Shown here in pieces: positions 50,439 through 62,989 of a DNA stretch of 64,000 nt; the first letter of the stretch is position 1; every line of letters starts with the position of its first letter. The stretch lies in assembly GCF_027887165.1 (NCBI RefSeq), contig NC_077232.1:16069755-16133754 (forward strand), given 5' to 3'. Source of the stretch: Monodelphis domestica (lineage: Eukaryota; Chordata; Mammalia; Didelphimorphia; Didelphidae). The position numbers and the translations under genes are program-made. The notes under the pieces were generated by a model. It searched no databases, was not told the DNA's origin, and saw nothing but the letters and a program-made list of their open reading frames with translations.

Positions 50439-52400
50439 GTGTGCCTTGGTGTAAAGCGTCTTAAAGATCTAGTAACCTGGTTAAGAAGGGATTCTGACTT
50501 AAAGCTGATGGTTATACAAACAAAACATCAAATGGAGACACTGGAGCCATTTATAAACAACATGAATATGAGCCAAAGCTGTGTACATGACAACAAATTA
50601 AACAATAAAGGGGAAAACCTATATAGACTAGAACAGGAAGAAGCAGCAGGAAGAGTTAATTTATGCCCACTAAAAGATAAGCCCGTGGTTAAGCAAAATG
50701 AGGTACATAAGTTTAAGATGCATAAGAAATTTTCCCTGGAGGACCTTGAATCCATCAAAATGGGGACCCCAACAGTTAATTTATGCCCACTAAAAGATAT
50801 GCCCGGTGTTAAGCAAAATGAGGTACATAAGGTTAAGATGCATAAGAAATTTTCCCTGGAGGACCTTGAATACATCAAAATGAGGATCCCAAATTTCAAT
50901 GATGAAACAAATTAAGTAATTAAAGAAATGTGTAGGGCAATTGATTTATATGACCCTGATTTCAATGATTTTTCCCTATTAATGAAAGAAGTCTTGACAA
51001 AGAGAGAACCAAATTTATACAGGAGACAAGAACAGATCTTTTATTACAATCTTGGCCAGAGGACTTAAAGCTGGATATGGCAGATGAGGGGGTTTATGAT
51101 ATGTTAGTAGAAGCAAGAGATGCAATCCTAGAGGTAATGGGGAGATATACTAAAAGGCCCAATGCATGGTCAAATTTTGAGGCTATAAAGCAGAAGATCT
51201 CTGAAGCTCTTGCAGTTTACCTGGAAAGGAAGGAACTGAAATTTTATTAGGGATGGATCCACTGGAAGAAAACACAATTGCACATATCAAAAGGGTCTTT
51301 GTAAAGAATTCAGTGCTAAAGGTCAGACAATTTATTTAAAAAATTACCCTGATTGGGAAGAATTAGATCTGGGAGACTTAAGGAGAAAAGCTACATATTT
51401 GACAAATGACTTAGCAGATAAAAATGATGAGAGAGATTGGTTGAGAACTTCAAAAGGAAATTAAAAGAAGCTGAAATAAAAACCAAATACAGTTAAATTA
51501 AAGAAATACAAGCTGTGGCTGCATTGACATATGTACAGCCAAGATATAATAACATTTATAAACCTAATGAGAGGAAATCAGGCCTTAGGCTCTTTTTTCT
51601 TTGTGATCAGATTGGACATCTATACTGGGACTAAAGATTCTGAAATCAGATTAGAAGACAATTAAATAGGAATAATGGGTTTAATAAATACTGGAGTAGT
51701 AATAATGATAATTATAATAATAACAACAGATGGAACAATAATAATAATAATAATCAATATAGATATGCAAATCAAAGTCAGAATGCCTGTTGCCAGGAAC
51801 AACAAGCACCAGATTTCAATACTATGCAGTCATGGGTAAATGCTGGAGCTAGACCTAAATACAGACAAATAGTAAACGGTGACCAGAGTAAAAGTTCAAG
51901 TGCCTTATGAAGGCTTCCCCTAAGACATATGAAAATGAATCAAGAAATAAGTGTGGTATAAATGAAAATGAGTTGAGGATAAATGAAATTGGGAGTAATG
52001 AAAATAAAATGCATGATGATACAAATGAATTAATTGAATCAAAGGAGGATATAATTGGTGTAAATAATTGCACAGAAAAAGAACATTGTAATATAAATTT
52101 AATAGAAAATCTTAATGAATATAGACTAAGAGAAATTAATGAAGAATATAAACTAAATAATAACAATGAAATTGTAAATGGGAACAATGATACTAAGATG
52201 GAGAATTTAAGGACCACTGTGAGTAATATAAAAGCTGATGATGCAAAATCCTGGGAAAGTCATGTAATGCAAGCAAATGTAGACTCGGATGGACAGGAAA
52301 TGACTGAGGTTTGTACTAATGTTACTGTGCTAGCACCAATTCTTGAAACCTTCCAATCTCCAAATAACACTGAACCCTACATTTCTATAACTATAGAGGA
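50439..52400 (+). pseudogene. Retroviral gag-like region (fossil)
   Basis: Part of the retrovirus 49366-62640. It includes a 120-bp in-frame tandem duplication (50655-50774 and 50775-50894, 40 residues each, with LCPLKD and KKFSLEDLE in both). A lysine/glutamate-rich part follows, then an asparagine-rich part (about 51700-52400) containing AATAAT-type runs. Gag assignment rests mainly on position before the protease. Confidence 0.5.
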
Positions 52401-55400
52401 TCAGATTATGATCTTTTGGGAGATACTGGAGCCAGTAAATCAGTTTTGCAAAGTCTTCCTAAAGATTGTAAAGCTGTTGGTACTATGGAAGTGATGGGAG
52501 CTACTGGAAAGCCAGAGAGATTAGCAAAACTACAACCTTAAAATGATACCTATAAGTCCACTGACTGTGGAGTATGCATTTCTTTGTAAGCCAGAATTTC
52601 CAGTGAATCTTCTCAGGAGGGACTTGCTTTGTAAATTGTGAGCAACAATTCAATGTACTGACACTGGGGATTGTAAACCTTAAAATTTCCCAGACCCTAC
52701 TTTATAAGATTGGATTAAGACCATTCCCCATTTGGGCAGTGAACTCTACTTAAAGCAGGAATGTGAGAATTCTACTTTACCTACTTGGGTCTGCCCTAGG
52801 GGAAGATAAAGTTGTAAACTCTTTTCTGAACAATGAAAAGTACTTAAACCCATACTTTTCTTAAGCTAAGTACCTATAAAGGTCAAGCAACTTGTGAATT
52901 TACAAGGAACAAATTGCTGAGAAACTTACTCAGAGCTTTCCTGGTGTGAATTACTCAAAAATCCACACCTTCTTAGGTGTGGACTAAGAATGGGCGGTCC
53001 TTTAGAAACATCTACAGTGATTGGTAGATGTGAGGACTTAGAGGAGGTGACAGAGGAGATTTTGCCCTTAAAAATAAGAGCTCAGGGAAGAGCTGGGAAG
53101 TGATTCTGAAACATTCAGATAGGAGAGACTCATTCTGAGGAGACTGATTCTGAAACATTCAGATGGAGGAGGGAACTGGTGAAAGCAGCTGAGATGCTGC
53201 TGGCCTGCTGCCATTAGAAATCCTTACTTAGTCAGACCTTGTGGTGAGTGCTAATAAACTGACTGATTTCTCTTTTAAGACTCAGGTCTAGGCCATATTG
53301 GCTTGAGGCACTTCATACTTATTCCTTTCTTACTCTCTCTCTCTTTCTTTGATTACTCATTGTATTGTTAATTAAAATCTCTATAAAACCCAATTGACTT
53401 GGGTATTTGAATAATTGGGAATATTTCCCTGGCGACCACCTTATATTTGATTTTAAACCCAAGACACTGTAGTGAAACATATTTCTGTGGTCAAACTTAT
53501 TCACCCTCTCTTATATCTATCACAATTTATATCTTCCACTATTTTAACCACTACAGTTTAAGACCTCAACCATTTTAAATCTCACAGTTTGTGGCAACCA
53601 CGAAGGGATCTACAATAATTTAAGCCCCACAACTAATTTAAATATTACAGGATATATCATTACAACTCCCAGAAGAATCTCTGAAAGCTTTTCTATTGCT
53701 ATTCTTAGATTCAGTCAGTACAGAAAAGGAGTTGAATTCCATCTATCCTATTCCTGGGGTTATACCAGAAGATTTATGGACAAAGTCTTCCACAGATATA
53801 GGCTTATTGAAATTAGCTACTCCAGTAATACTGAGAACCAAGGAAGGATCAATTCCTTGTGTTCCTCAATACCCTTTGAGTAAAGAAGCCACAGATGGAA
53901 TAAGACCTATTGTTGAGACCCCAATTCAACAAGGGATCATAATACCATGTTTCACAAAATACAATACTCCCATACTGCCATTAAAAAAACAAAAACTCAA
54001 GATGGCAGAATTGTCTATAGATTCATACAAGATTTGATAGCTGTAAATGATCACCTAATAAAGATTCATCCTATAGTACCAAGTCCAGCTGCTATAATCT
54101 CATCCATTCCAAGTCAAGCAAGATATTTCACCATGGTAGATTTATGTTTAGCAGTTTTCTCGATACCAATCAACAAGAATTCTCAAAAGATCTTTGCTTT
54201 CACATGGGACAGTGCCCAGCGGACTTATACTCATCTTCCACAAGGATTCTGTGATAGCCTGAGTCAATTCTCTCAAATTTTGAACAGAGACCTTAAAACA
54301 ATAACATTCAAGGAAAGAAAAATAGTACATTTTGTAGATGATATCCTCCTAGCATCTCCATCTGCTAAAGTGGGTTTAAGAGATAGCAAGATTCTTTTGA
54401 TTGAATTACATTAATGTGGACATAAAATCTCTAAAGCAAAACTTCAGTGGGTTTTGCCTCACATTGAATATCTTGATTTTGTGTTGTCAGAGGGTTCTGA
54501 AGTATCACTAAGAAAACAATAGCTGATATCCAGAAACTGAGTTCACCTAAGACCAAGAAGAAACTCGGAACTGTTCTTGGGACAACTGGTTTTTTGTAGA
54601 CAATGGATACCTGGGCATAGTGAAATTACTAAATGTTTAACAGATCTAACCAGGAATACAGAACCAGAACCTCTGAAACTTGAACCTGAACATTTGCAAG
54701 CCTTAAGGAAGCTTAAGGAAGCGATTTTATTTGCACCAGCTCTTGGAATCCCAGACTATATTAAACCTTTTCAATTAATTGTAAATGAAACAAAAGGAAT
54801 TGCATCTGGTGTACTGACACAGATGTTAGGACAAAGTTATCATCCAATTGGATACTCTAATTATCAGCCAGATCCAATTGCTGCAGGTACAGTCCCTTGT
54901 TTAAGGGGTGTAGCTGCTGCAGCTGCATAAGTTCAGAAGTTATCATTCTTAGTTTTGGGATGTCCATTGTCAGTATTTTGTTCACATCAAATAGAAGCAC
55001 TAATGAGGAAATTTCATACTCAAGCATATTCAGACCAACAAATATCTAAGTATGAAATTATACCTCTAGGTAGTGAACACATCATGTTGAAAAGGTGTAG
55101 TATATTAAACCCAGCTAGACTTCTCTCTGATTTGCCAAAGAATGGTGAACCATGACATGAATATTTAGAAGTAGGAGATCTAGTGGATATATCAAGGATG
55201 GATTTAAAAGACATTCCAATCAAAAAACCATATTTGGTTTTATTCATAGATGATTCTTCATATTTATGTAATGGAATTAGATGTACAAGTGCTGCAGTGT
55301 CACAGAATTTGAGACACTGTGGTATGGATCATTGCTTGGTCACCTAAGTTCTCAAACTTCAGAGCTGGTCACATTAAAGCAAGCATGTCTTCTGGATGAT

Positions 55401-56650
55401 GGTAAAAGTGCAAACTTTACACAGACTCGCATTATGCTTTTTCTGTTTGTCAGGCTATAGGAAAGATCTGGAAACAAGGTTTTATCACTGCATCAGGAAA
55501 ACCAATTGCTCATGCTGAAATAATAACTGAGTCTTTGGATACTTTTCAGAAGCCTAAACACCTAGCAGTAATCCATTGTAGAAGTCATACTAATAGAAGA
55601 GATTCAATTGCTAAAGGAAATCTTAGCACTAAAATAACTGCTAAATTTGCTGTCAGAAATGACCCAGTGTATGAACTTATCAACTATAGAATCTGATGAT
55701 CTAAAAAAAAAAACTCATGTAGGCTCAGAAATACAAAAATAGAAAGTTTGGAGCAAGAAAAGAATATGGTATATGGTTAACAGGTATAGGAAAACCGCTA
55801 TTACCAAAAGACCTGTATACCTATTTGTGTCAAGCCATTCATACAAAAGGTCATTTTGGATCCCAAGCTATAATTGACACCATAAAGAGACAATGGGTTG
55901 CTCCTAGAATAAGTACTGTAGCAAATAAGATCTTCTCAAGCTGTTCTGTTTGCCAAAAATTCAATCAAGGAGCATTCAGACAGAAAGGTTTAGGTGATGG
56001 ACCTTTAGCATATTGTCCATGTGAGAGTCTGCAAATTGATTACATCAGTATGCCAAAAATGGGAAGATATAAGTTTTGCTTGGTAATTAGTGATAGATTA
56101 ATCAAATGGCCTGAAGCTTTTCCATCAAATATAAATACAGTTAGCTTTGTGATGAAAGTGTTGATTAAGGAAATTATACCTAGATTTGGAGTACCATTAA
56201 CAATAGATAAAACATCACATTTCACTCATGACATCCTGAAAAGTCTATGAAAATCTCGGAATAACACCAAAATATCATGTGTCTTATCATCCACAAAGTT
56301 CAGGGCAAGAAGAGCATGTAAATAAGGAAATAAAGACTATGGTGTGGAAGCTCTTTGTTGAAACTCATCTCAAATGGCCAGAGATTTTTCCCATGGCTTT
56401 GTTTTACCTATGTATGAGATAAAGAGCAGATTTACATACTTCATCCTATGAAATGCTCTTTGGACATGCTCCACTACAAGCAAAAACTTGTAAGACAGTC
56501 TATATATCTCTCTTAGGAGGAGATTGTCAACTTTATTCTTACTTAAGTGCTTTACAACAAAGACTAAAAGAATTACATGATGTAGGAGTATTAATTCAAA
56601 CTGGTCCTGGAAGAAGAAAATGAAAAAGAGATTGTAGAAAGATAGAATCA
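52400..56650 (+). pseudogene. Retroviral pro-pol region (fossil)
   Basis: A DTGAS motif near 52424 marks the protease. After the solo LTR come RT parts (STDIGLLKLATPVILRTKEG, IVETPIQQGIIIPC and the FVDDILLASPS catalytic box at about 54330), an RNase H connection (LFAPALGIPDYIKPFQLIVN at about 54730) and integrase (GHFGSQAIIDTIKRQWVAPR zinc-finger side, then IIPRFGVPLTID). This order and wording are gammaretrovirus-like. It is broken several times. Confidence 0.82.
52672..53649 (+). mobile_element. Solo LTR (978 bp) in the retrovirus
   Basis: Starts TGTAAACCTT and ends AATATTACA, with perfect target duplication GGAT (52668-52671 and 53650-53653). It belongs to the family of 1416-2355 and 15478-19110, sharing CCCTAGGGGAAGATAAAG and GACTTGGGTATT. 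An internal duplication (GATTCTGAAACATTCAGAT twice, about 53103-53165) is particular to this copy. Confidence 0.87.
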
Positions 56651-56708
56651 TCAGTCAAATTGAGTCTGCAGTCAAAAAGATCAGTAAGGAGAAGACCATT
56701 CCTGTGGA

Positions 56709-59700
56709 GGGGTGTATGGGGTGTGGGGTGTATGGGGTGTTCAGGGAGGGATAGCACCCTTTGTACAGAGGGCTTGTCGTGCCCTCCTAGGGCAGCTCTC
56801 CAGCCTCTGACCTCCACCTGACACCCAGCTCTCACTTGTGGCTCCCAGTAGCTGCTAGCATTCGGCAGCGGCCACACCCCAGGCAATGGCTTTGACAGGC
56901 TGGCCAAACCTTGTGAGGGTAGCCATCGGGTCGTTGACCCCTGGTGAACTAGGGCTTTGCTCACCCAGCATGTGAAGACTGCTTCAGCGGAACAGGCGGA
57001 AGAAACCAACAAGAATGTTCATCGGCTAAGATGGCAACGCAGCAAAGCACTGTGGAGTGCTTAGGGCATGTTGGAGCACAAAGGACAATGCAGCCACCCA
57101 ATGCAGCTGAGGAAGTCTCCAGGCATAACGATTTTTCATGCCATTGGACCCAGGCTTCCAACGCCGAGAGAGTGGGACTGTCTCTGTGCATTGACTTTTC
57201 CACTTAAATCTCCTTCACACACAAATATCTTTGTGCACACTCCTCTATTCCAACCCTGCCTACCCTTTTCAAGACCTGCAGTTATGGGGGAGTGATGACA
57301 CAACAGGTGGAGGTGACCACTGGCAGTTGTAGTCATGATCCTGCACTTAGGCGACCAGTGGTCATTCGGCCCCATACCCGGGCAGCAGAGACATTCGGCA
57401 GCATCCTGGGCAACTGAGCAGCCCTCTGTAGGACAGCACTGCTCACCCTAATCAAGGGAGTGGACTAGAAAAGGTATCCCAAACATTGCCTGCACTACAA
57501 ACACCTGGTCAGCACACCGTGGCTGACGGGCCATCCCTTTAAGCAATCAAAACCAAAGAAAACAAAATACAAAGAAACTCCTACTAGGAGCATGGAACAT
57601 CAGAACATTACTTGACAGAGAGAATACCCCAAGACCTGAGAGAAGAATAGCTCTAATCGATAAAGAACTGGCGCGATATAACATCGACATCGCAGCCTTA
57701 AGCAAAACACGCTTACTAGAAGAGGGATCACTCAGCGAACCCACCACTGGATACAGCTTCTTCTGGAAAGGTAGACCCACAAGTGAATACAAAATCCACG
57801 GTGTTGGCCTGGCCATCAAGACCAACTTGCTTAAAAAGCTGCCAGACTTCCCTGTGGGCATCAGCGAGAGGCTCATGAAGATCAATTTACCTCTCAGCAA
57901 AGACCGGTATGCCACAATCATCAGCGCATATGCCCCAACACTGACCAGCACAGAGGAGACCATCGAGCAGTTCTATTCTTACTTGAGCACCATCTTGCAT
58001 TCAGTGCCCACAAATGACAAGCTGATTCTACTGGGAGACTTCAACGCCCGCGTTGGCCAGGACCATGAAAGATGGAAAGGAGTGCTCAGCAAACACGGCG
58101 TGGGCAAAATGAACAACAGCCTACTGCTACTCAGCAAATGCTCAGAGTTTGAACTCACCATCATGAACACTATGTTCAGAATGGCGAACAAATATAAAAC
58201 AATGTGGATGCATCCACGATCAAAACAGTGGCATCTCGTTGACTACATCATTGTACGCCAGCAAGACATCCAGGACGTACAGATCACCAGAGCCATGAGA
58301 GGAGCTGAATGCTGGACAGACCACCAATTGGTTAGAGCGACTCTTCAAATGTGCATTGCACATCTCCATACAAAACATGCCCAGACAGTTCACGCATCTT
58401 GCAACGTGAGTCTTCTCAGAGACCCATTTTATCTGCAAACATTCCAGTCCTGTCTGGATGACAAACTGTCACTCACTAGAAGCTCACTGGAAGCTCAACT
58501 GAGAAATGGAACCAGTTCAGAGACGCAGTGACAGAAACATTAAAGGCAGTCCTAGGCCCCAAACAACGCAACCACCAGGACTGGTTGGATGAGAACAACA
58601 CTACTATTGAAGACCTATTGAACAAAAAGAACAAAGCCTTTAAGGAGTGGCAAAATAACCAAACTCTGATCCTATAAAGGATAGATTCAAGTCTCTCCAA
58701 GCCACGAGGCAGTGTGAGATCAGGAAAATGCAAGACCAATGGTGGGAAAAAAAGGCAGAAGAAATCCAGTGCTTTGCTGACACGAAAAACTATAAACAAT
58801 TTTTCAGTGCCCTCAAGACTGTTTATGGCTCATTAAAATCTGCCACTGCCCCCTTGCTACCCTCTGATGGTGACACTCTCATAAAAGACAAAAAAGGCAT
58901 CAGCAACAGGTGGAAAGAACACTTCAGCCAGCTCTTCAACCTACCCTCCTCAGTCGACCAAAGGGCCCTTGACCAGATCCCCCAAAACCACATCATCAAG
59001 CAACTTGACATCCCTCCTTCATTAGAAGAAGTCCAAAAAGCCATTAAACAAATGAATGCAGGCAAGGCACCCGGTAAAGATGGGATCCCAACCAAGGTGT
59101 ATAAGGCCTTAAATGGAAAGGTGCTTCAGACATTCCATATAGTGCTGACCAGCATATGAGAAGAGGAAGACATGCCCTCAGAACTCAGAGATGCCTCCAT
59201 CATAGCCCTATACAAGAACAAAGGCGCACGAGCAGCCTGTGACAACTACAGAGGCATCTCACTACTCTCCACTGCTGGAAAGATCCTCTCCCGTGTTATA
59301 CTCAACAGACTCCTGTCATCTGATTCAGAGCAGAACCTTCCTGATTCACAATGCGGCTTCCGACCAGATCGCAGCACCATCGACATGGTCTTCACGGTGA
59401 GGCAAATGCAGGGAAAATGCCTTGAGCAAAACCTGAGTCTCTACATTATCTTCATAGACCTGATGAAGGCGTTCAACACAGTGAACAGGGACGCATTGTG
59501 AGTGATCCTTAGCAAGCTCGGTTGCCCAGCAAAATTCATCAAACTGATCCAGTTCTTTCATGTCGACATGACAGGGGAAGTCCTATCTGTTGGAGAGACT
59601 TCAGATAGCTTCAGCATCTCCAATGGCGTGAAACAAGGCTGCGTCCTTGCTCTGGTGCTATTCAAGCTATTCTTCACCCAAGAATTACGACATGCTGTGA

Positions 59701-60775
59701 TGGATCTAAACTCAGGTGTCTATATCAACTACCAACTGGATGGCTCACTATTCGACCTTCGCAGCCTGACAGCAAAAACAAAGACAACAGAGAGACTCAT
59801 CCTGGAAGCTCTCTTCGTAGATGACTGTGCTCTCATGGCCCACCAAGAAAATCATCTTCAAACCATTGTGGACAGGTTCTCTACCACAACAAAACTGTTT
59901 GGCCTGACTATCAGCCTCAGCAAAACAGAGGTTTTCAAGCTGTTTCAACCTGCACCAAGGAGGCCAACTAACCAGCCATGCATAACTATCGAGGGCACAC
60001 AGCTTTCTAACGTCAACACTTTCAAGTACCTGGGCAGCACCATTGCCAACGATGGGTCCCTAGACCAATGCCAGGATCCAAAAGGCCAGCCAGTCACTTA
60101 GGTGGCTGCGATCTAAAGTCCTCCAACACAGTGGTGTAAGCACTGCGACGAAGCTCAAAGTGTACAACACAGTGGTCCTCAGCTCGCTCCTGTATGGTTG
60201 CAAGACATGGACACTGTACTGGAAGCACATGAAACAGCTGGAGCAATTCCACCAATGCTCTCTCCGGTCAATCATGAGGATCCGATGGCAGGACCGAATC
60301 ACCAATCAGGAAGTCCTCGACAGAGCCAACTCTACCAGCATCGAAGTCCTGGTCCTCAGAACCCAGCTACGATGGTCTGGACACGTCATCCGCATGGACC
60401 CACAGCGAATACCAAGACAGGTATTCTATGATGAACTGTCAGCTGGACTCAGGAAACAAGGCTGACCAAAGAAAAGATTCAAGGATCAGCTAAAGTCCAA
60501 CTTGAAGTGGGCTGGCATGACACCAAAGCAACTAGAACTTGCTGCCTCTGACAGAAGCAGCTGGCGAACCCACATTCACCATGCCGCCACCTTTGAAGAT
60601 GAGCGATGCCGACACCAGCCACAACCGCACCTCCCGTAACAACTGGCGTCCCAGGCCCCATGTGCCACAAACTCTGCGCCTCAGCCTTTGGACTCCAAAG
60701 CCATATGAGGGTACATTAATAGATGATAATGCACAAAGACAATCATCGTTCTCGGCTTCCGAGAGACAACTACTA
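56709..60775 (+). mobile_element. RTE-like non-LTR retrotransposon, near full length
   Basis: Flanking target duplication is TTCCTGTGGA (56699-56708) and CTCCTGTGGA (60776-60785). The 5' leader (56709-57540) is G+C-richer than the host retrovirus. An endonuclease comes first (about 57580-58350: LILLGDFNARVGQD, later AECWTDHQLV), then RT (about 59030-60060: ISLLSTAGKILSRVILNRLL, CGFRPDRSTIDMVF, NGVKQGCVLALVLF, FVDDCALMAH), then a C-terminal part (QLRWSGHVIRMDPQRIPRQV). A short CTA-rich tail ends the element. The domain order fits RTE-type elements, but the exact clade is from memory. The frame is interrupted only a few times (stops near 58531, 59157, 59499 and 60099). Confidence 0.87.
57580..60640 (+). 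pseudogene. LINE endonuclease-reverse transcriptase ORF, decayed
   Basis: Open stretches at 57827-58531, 58728-59159, 59172-59501, 59502-60101 and 60160-60465 carry successive parts of one polyprotein. Endonuclease residues GDFNARVG and TDH and the RT box FVDD are kept. A usual DLTKAFDTV-like block reads DLMKAFNTV. The breaks are mostly single stop codons, for example TGA at 59157-59159 and TGA at 59499-59501, so decay is mild compared with the surrounding retrovirus. Confidence 0.83.
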
Positions 60776-60785
60776 CTCCTGTGGA

Positions 60786-62143
60786 AAAGGATAGAAGAGG
60801 ACAATGCAGATGAAGAGGAGAATTCAGGAATTAATGGACATTGTTAAAAGACTGAAAATTTATAAATTTAAAAGACTTTGTGAAATTTGCAATGAAGAGG
60901 ATTACAGGATAAATAGACTAATGAATTTATCCTTTGGGGTAATGTATTATAGTACATAATAACATAGCATTGTTCACACACAAACACAAATATGTTTACT
61001 ACTATGGAATTGCAGAAAAATATTCAAAGAGGATACGAGAAGAGAAAGACCCAAAGTAGGGGTAAGTATGTTGCATACAACAGTAACATAACTCTTACAT
61101 AACAGTAACACTGACATCAAAATAGCAAAACAGCATGACATAGAAATAGTAACAACATAATAAAACATAAACATGGTTAGGTTACATTGAATCATTACTT
61201 AAATGAGTGAAACAATATACAGTATATGTATAACTATATATAGTTGTATATAGATATATAATCATAACCGTGTTATGATTAGCGATAGATGTGTTATTTA
61301 CTAACAAAATGTAAGTACATACTTAGATATAGAAATCTAGTTAAAAGAAGTATTTTGAAACTAGAGATTAGTTAGGTAAAATTAAGTAAGATAAGGTAGG
61401 AAAATTAGATACTGACTTGTACTACATCATACATCACACAATACAAACAACATATGATATCACATATCAAACCAAATTTTAAATAAATATGTAAATATAT
61501 GTAAATAGGGTGTATAATGGGATTAAAATTAATTGCATTATAGTGTATGTCTATATGTAAACTGTATAAATATGAAGTGTTCCTAAGTGTATATATGTGC
61601 ATATGTATAGCATACATGTATATATTATATTATGTACTATATGTATATATATCTAAATTATGTACATAGCTCACTAATATTTATTGTTACATGTATTTGT
61701 ATGAGTAAGTTTAATGTTTGGTTTGATTTTCATTGTAAACTTCTGCAATGTTGTGTTTATTGTAATTTTCAAAAATTTTTCTCTAAGTTTAATGTTAATG
61801 TACTGCAATAGTAGTACAATGTTCTGTATTAGCTGGTAAGAGTATTTTAAGTTTGATGTTTGCATGGTAGTTATGTTCATCTTCTCTTTGATGTTATTTG
61901 CTGTTTTGATTTTACATCTGTTTGACATTTGTACTTATTCATTATTTAATTCCTTTTCCTTTTTACTTGTTAAAATTCCCTAGAATAGATTAGTATTAGT
62001 TAGACTGAGATAGTTGAATGTAGGTTGTTTATTATTTTGGGTAGATTTCTTAGTTTAGGTAATTAGTAAGTATTTTAGATTGTGCACAAATGCAAAAATA
62101 GTGTTTTCAACACGATTTTTGATTGGTGCAAAAGGGGGGAATA
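60786..62143. other. 3' interior of the retrovirus, noncoding
   Basis: Between the LINE and the right LTR the sequence is very AT-rich, with TATA/TGTATA runs (about 61210-61270 and 61480-61670). I see no env open frame or fusion-peptide-like signature. Confidence 0.5.
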
Positions 62144-62640
62144 TGTTAAAGAATGAAAGGTTTGTAAAAACTGAGAAGTGCAAACCTCAGAGTGATTGAC
62201 AGGAGCATGTGAATAAGGGTCACATGGGAGCCTGAGTCTAGAGATCTGAAGAAAGATTCTATGCCCAGCTGGCTTCTCTCCTAGAAGGACCTGGCTTTAA
62301 GGCTTGGAAAAAAATTTTCTCCTGAGACCAACAGAAGAAAGAGATTTTTTGGATCTGGCTGTTGGCAACATCAGTAAGATCTCTGGACCTACTTACATAT
62401 CAACCAACTGAAGATCCTGGCACATTTGAATGGACTCTTGGTGTGAGACTTGGACATTAGAAAGTTAATACTTAGATTAATAAGATAGTTTAGATAGTTT
62501 ATAGATATTAGCTTTTAAGACAAGTATAAGTGTAGTTTACTCCTAAACCCCTGTTCCTACCTACCCTTCCCAACCAATAAATCTGAATTTATTTATATGT
62601 TCCCTCTTGTTCTTTCCTCACCCAAAATCCCATCACAACA

Positions 62641-62800
62641 GGTCCCACTCTGTCCTGGCTGCCTACTTCCCTCTGACACATTCCTCTTCCCCCTGAAGTT
62701 TTCTGTGCCTTAAAGGATCTGCTGATGATCAATACTTCAAGCAGAGTTTCTGAACATAGTGAACTATTTCATTTTCAACATAGGAAATCACCAATAATTC
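62641..62800 (-). pseudogene. Third MS4A copy, right part
   Basis: After the right LTR the text resumes homology with the region upstream of gene A exon 1 (compare 24840-25000): GATGATCAATACTTCAAGCA against GATGATGGCTACAGCAAGCA, then CAGAGTTTC and AGGAAAT. This shows that the retrovirus landed inside the third copy. Confidence 0.65.
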
Positions 62801-62989
62801 CTCTTTTTTCTCTGCAAAAGATATCTTCTGTTGTTGTTGTTTTTTTTTTAAGTTGAATTCAACAGTTATAAACCAGAATAGATATTTTAAGATATGAAGA
62901 ATAGGGAAAAGGACAGAACAAGAAACTCTAAATAACTGGCATATTGGGTTTTTTTTCATTTTTAAGAACTATATCATATGTGGCCCTAT

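Larger units (their letters stand above)
49366..62640 (+). mobile_element. Class I endogenous retrovirus with paired LTRs, 13.3 kb
   Basis: LTRs are at 49366-49864 and 62144-62640. They share AAACTGAGA, GAATAAGGGTCACATGGGAG and CCAACCAATAAATCTGAATT, and differ by roughly 8-9% by eye, so the copy is older than the 3.6-kb LTR element in unit A. A purine tract (AAAAGGGGGGA) precedes the right LTR. Flanks GGTTT and GGTCC suggest a decayed 5-bp target duplication. The interior holds gag-, protease-, RT/RNase H- and integrase-like parts in the usual order. No env is recognised. It is broken many times. A solo LTR (52672-53649) and a LINE (56709-60775) are inserted in it; without them it is about 8.2 kb. 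Confidence 0.9.

Noticed and set aside
57547-57963. 138-codon minus-strand frame, and similar ones at 58823-59095 and 60532-60804
   Set aside because: They are antisense shadows of the RTE-like LINE coding region.
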